Shown here: positions 1 to 4,614 of the stretch, in pieces | Layout: every line of letters starts with the position of its first letter | How positions within the stretch are numbered: position 1 is the first letter of the stretch | Assembly (NCBI GenBank): GCA_029858605.1 | Contig: JAOUET010000112.1 | Span: forward strand, 1-6,337 | Source: Coriobacteriia bacterium | GTDB taxonomy: Bacteria; Actinomycetota; Coriobacteriia; Anaerosomatales; JAENZW01 | DNA length: 6,337 bases | Reading direction: 5' to 3' | Position numbers and translations under genes: made by a program | The notes under the pieces: generated by a model | What the model was told of the DNA's origin: nothing | The model's database searches: none | What the model saw: only the letters and a program-made list of their open reading frames with translations

Positions 1-828
1 GTCGGCCTTCTTGGACAGGGCGAGGACTGCGATCTTCTCGTCGCAGTATGCCTCATAGGATGCGAAATCAGCACTCGGATACGCCTTCTCGGCCTCTTCG
101 AAGTGCGTCTTTGCCTCCTTGACCTTCTCCTCCGACTGCGAAGCGAGGTCCTTCGATTTCTTGACGCTCGCCTTTGTGAGCTTGTTGTACTCCTTGACCG
201 CCCTATCGGAGAGCGTTTCGGCCTCCACCAGGACATCCATGGCCGTGTCTGCGGGATCGAGCGACGCCGCCACCATGGCACTCGCTTCCAGAATAGGTAT
301 CGCGTGTTCGAGCATCCGCAACCTAGCTTCCGCAGAGTCCGCCAGGGCTTCGGCTTGCCTGGCCTCGTCTTCGGCGAGATCGTCCTTCACGTCGCCGATG
401 ATGGCGATGGCCGCGTTGAGATCGTCGGACGCGCCCTCCACGTCGCCGAGAAGACTCGTGGCCTCTTGGCCCACCGTCGCGTCTATCGAGGCCCTCACGA
501 CCGCATCGACGGCCACGACCGTTTCGTCGGCGCGTTCGACAAGGCGACTCGCCTCCGAGAGATCTTCCGAAGCGGCTCGTTGAATGCTTGTCCGCTGAAA
601 CCCGATCACGGCGAGAGTGACTGCGGTGACCAGCACGACCCCGGCCAGAACCCAAAGGGCGATCGTCCAGCCCCTCCGCGAGCTGCCCCTCCCGCCCGAG
701 GAATCGTCGGCCGCCTGTTCCGCCACCGGCGGTGCAACCGTCGTCTCTTCGCGTGCGGAGGGCACTGAGGCTTCCGGCACAGGCGACGTCCCCGATGCGT
801 CAGGAGCCGTCTTGCGATCCTCGTTCAT
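1..828 (-). CDS. Single-pass membrane protein with long helical outer domain, C-terminus off the left edge
   Basis: An open frame starts at ATG 828-826 and runs without a stop to base 1, giving 276 visible residues. An AGGAGG Shine-Dalgarno lies four bases upstream (833-838) and fixes the start. Residues 1-50 are polar, rich in Pro, Ala, Ser and Glu, and probably disordered. Residues 51-52 are RR, and about 54-77 form one hydrophobic membrane helix beginning WTIALWVLAG. Residues 80-276 are Ala-, Glu-, Asp- and Lys-rich with heptad-like spacing and almost no Gly or Pro, as in an extended helical bundle or coiled coil; the last part is Lys/Glu-rich. A cytoplasmic N-terminus and outward C-terminal part is inferred, although the RR just before the helix fits it. 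I do not recognise a family or catalytic motif. It could be an envelope-associated or scaffold protein. The reading is certain as a gene and unknown in function. Confidence 0.85.
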   Translation of the reverse strand, partial: MNEDRKTAPDASGTSPVPEASVPSAREETTVAPPVAEQAADDSSGGRGSSRRGWTIALWVLAGVVLVTAVTLAVIGFQRTSIQRAASEDLSEASRLVERADETVVAVDAVVRASIDATVGQEATSLLGDVEGASDDLNAAIAIIGDVKDDLAEDEARQAEALADSAEARLRMLEHAIPILEASAMVAASLDPADTAMDVLVEAETLSDRAVKEYNKLTKASVKKSKDLASQSEEKVKEAKTHFEEAEKAYPSADFASYEAYCDEKIAVLALSKKAD

Positions 829-832
829 GCTG

Positions 833-838
833 CCTCCT
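833..838 (-). promoter_or_regulatory. Ribosome binding site of the left-edge membrane protein gene
   Basis: The minus strand reads AGGAGG then CAGC then ATG. This perfect anti-16S match decides the start at 828. Confidence 0.8.
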
Positions 839-857
839 GAGTAGGCCGTGTCGCCCT

Positions 858-863
858 ATTGTA
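858..863 (-). promoter_or_regulatory. Possible -10 element for the left-edge gene
   Basis: The minus strand reads TACAAT, one mismatch from the sigma-70 -10 consensus, 29 bases upstream of the start codon at 828. No good -35 hexamer is seen at 16-18 bases spacing, so this is a weak call. Confidence 0.35.
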
Positions 864-988
864 CGAGCAACCGTGGCTCCATGCGCGCAGAATCTCCCCA
901 GCGTGGCTCTCCAGGAGACCGGGTGTACCAAAACGCCGAATCGAGTTTGCGGAATCGGGCGAGCGAGCCTTTGCGCGTACGTCGTCGT

Positions 989-1013
989 GAGCTCAAGACC
1001 AGGTCTTTTGCTC
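989..1013. promoter_or_regulatory. Imperfect 25-bp palindrome, operator-like
   Basis: Left arm GAGCTCAAGACC and right arm GGTCTTTTGCTC surround one central base; 10 of 12 positions are complementary. It sits between the divergent left-edge gene and the putative 6C RNA, where a dimeric regulator could act on either. The innermost pairs could not form in RNA because the centre is a single base, so a DNA-binding site is the better reading. A second short inverted repeat, ACACC-GCGT-GGTGT, lies at 1034-1047. The regulator is unknown. Nothing else is recognisable in 864-1085. Confidence 0.35.
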
Positions 1014-1095
1014 GATTACCTTGCCCCTTTCCTACACCGCGTGGTGTCAATATTCGCTGTTCTATTGGCACGCGTGTTGCTTGGGCCAGGAGTGA

Positions 1096-1193
1096 GAGCG
1101 TGGCGACCCGCCCTCTCCTCCCCCCTCAGGGGCGGACCCCGCCAGCTCAACCTCGAACGAGGCGCGTTCCCCCCACGCGCCTCGTTTCTTTTC
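1096..1193 (+). ncRNA. Putative 6C small RNA, two hairpins with six-C loops
   Basis: Two consecutive hairpins each expose six consecutive C in the loop, which is the defining trait of the actinobacterial 6C RNA (called B11 in Mycobacterium tuberculosis). Hairpin 1 spans 1096-1148: GAGC/GCTC (1096-1099 with 1145-1148), then TGGCG/CGCCA (1101-1105 with 1140-1144), then CCGCCC/GGGCGG (1108-1113 with 1130-1135), with small internal loops; the apical loop holds CCCCCC at 1120-1125. Hairpin 2 spans 1156-1186, has a 12-bp stem and CCCCCC at 1169-1174, and ends in a T-rich tail, so it doubles as terminator. In mycobacteria 6C binds G-rich stretches of target mRNAs through these loops. The 5' end is not fixed: transcription may start up to about 30 bases earlier, and I see no convincing promoter. 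No protein-like frame explains the region. The structure was folded by eye; family assignment is from memory of the motif. Confidence 0.65.
1156..1193 (+). terminator. Strong intrinsic terminator, second hairpin of the putative 6C RNA
   Basis: A perfect 12-bp stem, 1156-1167 with 1175-1186, encloses a seven-base loop TCCCCCC and is followed by TTTCTTTT. The T tract is on the plus-strand side only, so it ends plus-strand transcription. No protein gene lies upstream on that strand, which itself argues for a non-coding transcript here. Confidence 0.9.
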
Positions 1194-1206
1194 CCCAGCT
1201 TCTTGC

Positions 1207-1222
1207 GTGGGCTTCGGCCCAC
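1207..1222. other. Short perfect hairpin with TTCG tetraloop
   Basis: GTGGGC-TTCG-GCCCAC forms a 6-bp stem closed by the very stable C(UUCG)G loop on the plus strand. It lies 14 bases after the terminator tail and has no T tract on either side, so its role is unclear; a 3'-end-protecting or back-up stop structure is possible. Confidence 0.4.
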
Positions 1223-1251
1223 CGTGCGTCTGCGCGGGGATATGAGCGGGC

Positions 1252-1273
1252 CGGGCCCGGAGTACCGGACCCG
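1252..1273 (-). other. GC-rich hairpin downstream of the small secreted-peptide gene
   Basis: On the minus strand CGGGTCCGG-TACT-CCGGGCCCG pairs over nine base pairs, one of them a U-G wobble that would be a C-A mismatch on the other strand. It begins 33 bases after the stop of the 44-codon gene, so it probably belongs to that transcript. No U-run follows, so it is not a classical terminator. Confidence 0.35.
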
Positions 1274-1305
1274 ACCGTTACTGAAACACTACCTGCTACG
1301 CGCCG

Positions 1306-1440
1306 CTACGCGCACGGGCACGTGCAACAGTCGCCCGTCTTGTACTGATTCATCGCCCCTGCGCCGGCCCACGCTCCGGTAGGCACTACGAGCATCACGA
1401 ACAGGAAAGCAGCGACGAGCATAGCCATGAACTTCTTCAT
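1306..1440 (-). CDS. Small secreted Cys-rich peptide (44 residues)
   Basis: The frame starts at ATG 1440-1438 and stops at TAG 1308-1306. A GGAGG within GGGGAGGGG lies nine bases upstream (1450-1454). Residues 1-25 form a textbook Sec signal peptide: MKK, a hydrophobic core (AMLVAAFLFVMLVV), then PTGAWA with a likely cleavage after Ala25. The predicted mature part has only 19 residues and ends DCCTCPCA, with Cys at 38, 39, 41 and 43. Such a tail could bind a metal, form disulfides or be modified. No modification enzyme, transporter or cysteine-biosynthesis gene is beside it, so a modified-peptide precursor or a cysteine-sensing leader is unsupported. Signal peptide, Shine-Dalgarno and compact stop together make a real gene likely. 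I do not recognise a named family. Confidence 0.7.
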   Translation of the reverse strand: MKKFMAMLVAAFLFVMLVVPTGAWAGAGAMNQYKTGDCCTCPCA

Positions 1441-1449
1441 TCCCGTACC

Positions 1450-1454
1450 CCTCC
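1450..1454 (-). promoter_or_regulatory. Ribosome binding site of the small Cys-rich peptide gene
   Basis: The minus strand reads GGAGG inside the purine run AGAGGGGAGGGG, nine bases before ATG. It supports translation of the 44-codon frame. Confidence 0.6.
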
Positions 1455-1651
1455 CCTCTGACAGATCGAGCCTCCTCTACGGACAACGACACCGTTGACT
1501 GCGAGGGTGCGCCCCTGCGCCGCGATCGTGACGAGAGGGCGACCCGGGGAGACAGGGTGTGGAGCCTCCTACCTCACGCTCAAGAAGCTCCTCTGCCGTG
1601 CTCATCGCAAACATCCCGGACTACCGCGCACACCACTTGCGCGCGGCGCGA

Positions 1652-1657
1652 TAGAAT
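1652..1657 (+). promoter_or_regulatory. Possible -10 element for pafBC
   Basis: TAGAAT matches the sigma-70 -10 consensus in five of six positions and lies 28 bases before the TTG start of pafB. The -35 position (about 1629-1634) has no good match, so the promoter is either weak or activator-dependent. Confidence 0.4.
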
Positions 1658-1676
1658 CGGGCGAAACGCGCACCCG

Positions 1677-1681
1677 GGAGG
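1677..1681 (+). promoter_or_regulatory. Ribosome binding site that sets the TTG start of pafB
   Basis: GGAGG is followed by CACA and then TTG at 1686. The frame is open upstream to 1557, but that stretch does not read like protein and lacks a Shine-Dalgarno, so this site decides the start. Confidence 0.65.
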
Positions 1682-1685
1682 CACA

Positions 1686-2657
1686 TTGACCGCCGACGCC
1701 AGCGAGAGACTCGTCAACCTCGCCATGTACCTCGCAGCCGCACGCGAACCCGTGACGGCCGATCAAGTGCGTGCGGAGGTGGACGGCTATCCCGAGGACC
1801 AGGACGACGCAGCATTCCTGCGAATGTTCGAGCGAGACAAGGACGATCTCCGTGCGTCGGGATTCGCCTTGACCTCCGACGCCGAAGGCCAGTACGCGAT
1901 AGACGCCGAAGCGACGTTCGCGAGCAGCGTGTCGATCGCCCCAGACGAGGCCGCCGTGCTCCACGCAGTCGGCGGGGCGTTGCTCGAGGACCCTGGTTTT
2001 CCTTTCGGCGAAGATCTGCGGCTGGCACTCTCCAAGCTCGCGACAGCCGTGGACCCGCCCGATGCGCCGGTTCGCACGCTGCTCACCGACGAAGCGGCGG
2101 CGGCCCAAGGCCATGCGGCCGCCCAGCTCAACGGCGCGGTCGCGGCACGCAAGCGAGTGTCTTTCGGCTACACGAACTCGCGCGGGGAGAGGCACAGTCA
2201 CGAGGTGGAGCCTTATGGGCTCTTCCTGCGCGACGGCCGATGGTACGTAGTCGGCAGGGACGTCGTGCGGGACGACGTTCGCGTATACGCTGCCGTGCGT
2301 ATCGAGAACCTGTCGGTCAACCCCTCCGCGCCCAAGACCACCGACTTCGAGCGCCCCCGAGACTTCGACGTGGCATCCTTCATCGCCCTGCCGTTCCAAT
2401 ACGGTTCCGAGGAGACCGAAGGCTGCTTGCACATCCTGCCGTCCGAGGCGTGGCGCGCGCCCGCTCTGGCGGGGGGCTCGGGATCACTCGAGGCGCTCCC
2501 GGACGGTTCTGTGGAATGGCGCGTGACGGTTCGCGACAGCCGACGCCTCTTGACGTGGATCGTCGAGAACGGCCCCGGCATCGTCCCGATCTCCCCGACA
2601 CGTCTCGCCGAGGAGATGGCGGCCGCGCTTCAGGAGGTGGCCGACCTCCATGGCTAG
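1686..2657 (+). CDS. pafB: WYL-domain transcriptional regulator PafB
   Basis: The 323-residue product matches PafB in length and order. Residues 4-61 form a winged helix-turn-helix, with the family-typical stretch GYPED followed by FLRMFERDKDDLRASG (34-59). A WYL domain spans about 146-225, with WYV at 186-188 in DGRWYVVGRD and Arg199 and Arg205 in the ligand-facing strands. A WYL C-terminal extension covers about 240-320. In mycobacteria PafB and PafC act together in the cytoplasm to activate the RecA/LexA-independent DNA damage regulon, and the WYL domains are thought to sense a nucleic-acid signal; that role is transferred here by homology. The start is TTG at 1686, chosen from the Shine-Dalgarno and because homologues begin with the same ERLVNLAMYL-type helix. 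The stop overlaps pafC by eight bases. In many actinobacteria the pair follows Pup-ligase genes, which are absent here. Confidence 0.85.
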   Translation: MTADASERLVNLAMYLAAAREPVTADQVRAEVDGYPEDQDDAAFLRMFERDKDDLRASGFALTSDAEGQYAIDAEATFASSVSIAPDEAAVLHAVGGALLEDPGFPFGEDLRLALSKLATAVDPPDAPVRTLLTDEAAAAQGHAAAQLNGAVAARKRVSFGYTNSRGERHSHEVEPYGLFLRDGRWYVVGRDVVRDDVRVYAAVRIENLSVNPSAPKTTDFERPRDFDVASFIALPFQYGSEETEGCLHILPSEAWRAPALAGGSGSLEALPDGSVEWRVTVRDSRRLLTWIVENGPGIVPISPTRLAEEMAAALQEVADLHG

Positions 2658-3579
2658 GCCTTCGGCACAGGCTCGTGCCCGCCGCCTGTTGAGCATGGTG
2701 CATCTGCTCAAGCCCAACACTGTCGTACCGCTGCAGATGATCGCCGATGCCGTGGGAATCACGAAGGCCGAAGTCACCGAGGACCTGGAGAGGCTTGCCT
2801 GCTGTGGCTTGCACCCCTACTCCCCGGACCAGCTCGTCCCGCTGTTCATCGAGGACGGCGAACTGGTCGTGTTCGGGCAGATGCCTGCGCTCGACAGGGC
2901 CGTCCGGCTGTCGTCGCGAGAGGCCCAGGCCCTTGCCGCCGCTCTGCAGACCGCCGGGCTGACAGGCGAGGACGCGCTGGTGTCGAAGCTGCTGGATGCG
3001 GCAGCTGCCGCGGAGACCTCCGCCGACGACATCGCGCGCGTGGTCAGGGCCGCCGTGGCCCCCGGAACGGGCGAGATGCTCAAGGCCCTCGCCCAAGGCC
3101 TCGAGGAGTCGCGCCTCGTTCGCATCACGCACCACGCCGCAGGTCGCGATGCGGCCACCCAGCGAGACATCGAACCGCTATCGCTTTTCAACGAGCGGGA
3201 GAACTGGTATGTGGAGGCGTTTTGCAGGCGAGCAGGAGCGCTGCGGACGTTTCGGCTCGATCGCATATCCTCCGCAACCGTCTTGAGCGAGCGCTTCGAT
3301 CGCAGGGACCTCTCGCCGTCCGGAGTTCCGTTCACGACGGAGGGTTTGCCCGTCGCGCGCATCCACCTCGCGCCAGGCGAGGAGTTCTCCTCCCGGTCCT
3401 GGCCGGGCGCGAGCCTCGTCGCCGAAGACGCCGATGGTGCGATCGTCGAGGTTCCCTACGCGGGCACGGATTGGATCGCCCGTCAGGTCGCCGCGCGCCT
3501 GGGAGGGGCACGCGTGCTGGAACCCACCGAGGTGCGGGAGGCGGTCCGCGTCCTGGCCGAAAGCGGGCCTGGCGCGTAG
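2650..3579 (+). CDS. pafC: WYL-domain transcriptional regulator PafC
   Basis: The 309-residue product starts at ATG 2650, inside the end of pafB; the shared bases are ATGGCTAG. An AGGAGG lies 12 bases upstream (2632-2637), a rather long gap, so translational coupling to pafB is likely. Residues 10-52 hold a winged helix-turn-helix (VVPLQMIADAVGITKAEVTEDLERL), followed by the PafC-like segment CCGLHPYSPDQLV. Residues 66-100 include the usual LDRAVRLSSREAQAL stretch. The WYL domain is at about 150-215, with WYV at 186-188 and FRLDRI at 201-206; Arg199 and Arg205 match PafB position by position. The C-terminal extension ends near 305. By homology it forms the regulator with PafB that switches on DNA repair genes after damage. 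The regulon cannot be told from this window. No intrinsic terminator is evident after the stop. Confidence 0.85.
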   Translation: MARPSAQARARRLLSMVHLLKPNTVVPLQMIADAVGITKAEVTEDLERLACCGLHPYSPDQLVPLFIEDGELVVFGQMPALDRAVRLSSREAQALAAALQTAGLTGEDALVSKLLDAAAAAETSADDIARVVRAAVAPGTGEMLKALAQGLEESRLVRITHHAAGRDAATQRDIEPLSLFNERENWYVEAFCRRAGALRTFRLDRISSATVLSERFDRRDLSPSGVPFTTEGLPVARIHLAPGEEFSSRSWPGASLVAEDADGAIVEVPYAGTDWIARQVAARLGGARVLEPTEVREAVRVLAESGPGA

Positions 3580-3640
3580 GCGTCGGCGGTGGTCTCGAAC
3601 CGGCTCGATCTCCCTTGTGCGACTCCCCACGGGGCCGTGT

Positions 3641-3669
3641 TTGCCTCCTCGTTCGCCGGGGAATATGGG
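3641..3669 (+). promoter_or_regulatory. Candidate sigma-70 promoter for the 64-residue membrane peptide
   Basis: TTGCCT (3641-3646) and TATGGG (3664-3669) are separated by exactly 17 bases. Transcription would begin near 3676 and give a leader of about 50 bases before the ATG at 3726. Each hexamer has two or three mismatches, so the call is moderate at best. Confidence 0.35.
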
Positions 3670-3711
3670 TCTGGTCTTGACTCCTGCTGTCTTCGACGGG
3701 GTCGACATGGG

Positions 3712-3717
3712 AGGAGG
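3712..3717 (+). promoter_or_regulatory. Very strong ribosome binding site, sets the ATG at 3726
   Basis: AGGAGG within GGGAGGAGG stands eight bases before ATG 3726, the best-placed Shine-Dalgarno in the window. The alternative GTG at 3717 overlaps this site and is therefore unlikely. Confidence 0.75.
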
Positions 3718-3725
3718 TGTGGCCC

Positions 3726-3920
3726 ATGTCGGAGACAGGCAGTTGGATATTCGCGGCAGTGGGGGGCTCGACGATAGCGATCGCACTGCTCGTCGTAGTG
3801 GGACCAATAGTCACGCTTATGTTCGGAGGACTGATAGGTTGCGCAAAGTGCCTGCTAGCCCGGCCAGGTCGCAAGGAAGCCTCGCCCGTCGCTTCGGCCC
3901 AAGGACTACGTCACGCCTAG
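3726..3920 (+). CDS. Single-pass membrane mini-protein (64 residues), function unknown
   Basis: ATG 3726 to TAG 3918-3920 encodes 64 residues. After a short polar start (MSETGSW), residues 8-40 are continuously hydrophobic and Gly-rich (AAVGGSTIAIALLVVVGPIV, then MFGGLIG), long enough for one membrane helix or a tight hairpin. A GCAKC pair of cysteines lies at the membrane edge, then a basic, Arg/Lys-bearing tail (LLARPGRKEA) that would sit in the cytoplasm by the positive-inside rule. There is no signal-peptidase-type site. The gap of 146 bases after pafC and its own candidate promoter suggest separate transcription. In many actinobacteria tatA follows pafC and is also a small single-pass protein, but this product lacks the amphipathic helix and FG hinge that TatA needs, so I do not call it TatA. 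I do not recognise a family. Confidence 0.7.
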   Translation: MSETGSWIFAAVGGSTIAIALLVVVGPIVTLMFGGLIGCAKCLLARPGRKEASPVASAQGLRHA

Positions 3921-3927
3921 GGGCGTG
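3912..3927. other. Hairpin overlapping the stop codon of the 64-residue gene
   Basis: CACGCC-TAGG-GGCGTG is a perfect 6-bp stem with a four-base loop containing the TAG stop. No T tract follows, so it is not a standard terminator. A second weak inverted repeat, GAGTC at 3964-3968 with GACTC at 3990-3994 and an inner ACC/GGT pair, lies in the gap between this gene and the converging membrane-protein gene. I see nothing else in 3928-4061. Confidence 0.35.
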
Positions 3928-4061
3928 CACGGACCAGCACGAGTGAAGCGGCCGCGATCTGTCGAGTCAATCGACCCGGGCTTGGTGTCGACTCCGGAGA
4001 ATGGCAGGTGTCGGGACGAGGGGGGACGGTGATGAGCCGCCTCCCTCTCTATGCGGCGAGT

Positions 4062-4586
4062 TCAGGCATTCTCGGGTTTCGCAAACCTCGCACGAAGGGT
4101 CGGCACGAATCGCGCACCCCAGAGCACGGCCAGGTTGAGGGCGACCGCGACCAGAATGAAGGTCAGCGCTCCCATCGTCAGGAAGTACTTCACGGCCTCG
4201 CCTATCTCGCCCCGCGCCAGATGATAGAGGCGCCCCGCCTGTTGATCGGGCGGCGAAAGCGCCGCGGACAGTCCCACTGCGGCGGCCCAGACGGATCCCG
4301 CCGCTAGACCTTTCTTGAACGACCAGTCTTTGGCGAGCCACATACATGCCACGAGGTATGCAACCGGAAACAGCAAAACTACGGCAATGGCGAACCATTC
4401 CGGCATGAAGGTCCCGCCGAAGTACATGAAGGGGAAGAGCACGCGGAGGATCGTCAGCCACGGCTGCCACTTGTCTTGGATCTGAGCCATCTCGACGGTT
4501 AGCGGAATCGTGAGCAAGTTCCAGACTAACCATACGGTGAGGTAGCTCACGGCGATGGCCGTCCATGCGGAGAGCCGGTTCTTCAT
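4062..4586 (-). CDS. Polytopic membrane protein of 174 residues, function unknown
   Basis: ATG 4586-4584 is preceded by GGAGGT (4591-4596) at five bases spacing, which favours it over the longer frame beginning at 4676 inside the helicase gene. Hydrophobic segments lie at about 8-29, 43-59, 63-85, 92-110 and 131-158, so four or five membrane helices. The first is Trp-rich (YLTVWLVWNLLTIPL). The loop after the fourth holds SPPDQQAGRLYHLARGEIGEA, and the C-terminus is basic then acidic (RARFAKPENA). There is no catalytic motif, no transporter signature and no signal peptide distinct from the first helix. It starts 28 bases after the helicase stop on the same strand with no terminator between, so the two are probably co-transcribed. 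I do not recognise a family; homologues may be limited to close relatives. Confidence 0.8.
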   Translation of the reverse strand: MKNRLSAWTAIAVSYLTVWLVWNLLTIPLTVEMAQIQDKWQPWLTILRVLFPFMYFGGTFMPEWFAIAVVLLFPVAYLVACMWLAKDWSFKKGLAAGSVWAAAVGLSAALSPPDQQAGRLYHLARGEIGEAVKYFLTMGALTFILVAVALNLAVLWGARFVPTLRARFAKPENA

Positions 4587-4590
4587 CCTT

Positions 4591-4596
4591 ACCTCC
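4591..4596 (-). promoter_or_regulatory. Ribosome binding site of the 174-residue membrane protein gene
   Basis: The minus strand reads GGAGGT, then AAGG, then ATG at 4586. It decides the start against the in-frame upstream ATG at 4676, which would overlap the helicase gene by 62 bases and has no similar site. Confidence 0.7.
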
Positions 4597-4614
4597 GAGC
4601 AAGTCTTGTACTGA

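Noticed and set aside
103..768. Long plus-strand frame opposite the left-edge gene
   Set aside because: It is Arg- and Gly-rich, has no Shine-Dalgarno, and is the antisense shadow of the minus-strand gene, which has a clear start, membrane helix and coiled-coil composition.
1045..1050. Perfect -35 hexamer TTGACA on the minus strand
   Set aside because: At 16-18 bases spacing the sequence is GGGGCA-like, with no -10 element, and the nearest gene start is more than 200 bases away.
848..1382. Two long overlapping plus-strand frames across the intergenic region
   Set aside because: Their translations are rich in Arg, Pro and Ser without domain-like pattern, and they run through the terminator hairpin. 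High GC content alone produces such frames.
1306..1440. Cysteine-sensing leader peptide (attenuator) interpretation
   Set aside because: It has a full signal peptide, and the next gene on the same strand starts 478 bases away and is not a sulfur-metabolism gene as far as can be seen.
1442..1464. Resemblance to the mycobacterial PafBC promoter motif on the minus strand: CTGTCAGAG, eight bases, TACGGG
   Set aside because: Two mismatches in the upstream box, a poor -10 box, and transcription would start inside the Cys-rich peptide gene. It overlaps the ribosome binding site, which explains its G-richness.
1557..1685. N-terminal extension of pafB from an upstream ATG-like start
   Set aside because: The 43 extra residues have no protein-like character and no ribosome binding site, and the family begins at the helix following the TTG at 1686.
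3591..3601. tRNA-like T-loop on the minus strand, GGTTCGAGACC
   Set aside because: The flanking bases do not make a five-pair T stem, and no matching acceptor, D or anticodon arms occur at tRNA spacing. It lies just after pafC.
4604..4614. The 11-base string TCTTGTACTGA, also at 1338-1348
   Set aside because: One copy lies in the Cys-rich peptide coding frame. A few 11-base matches are expected by chance in 6.3 kb, and there is no further similarity around them.
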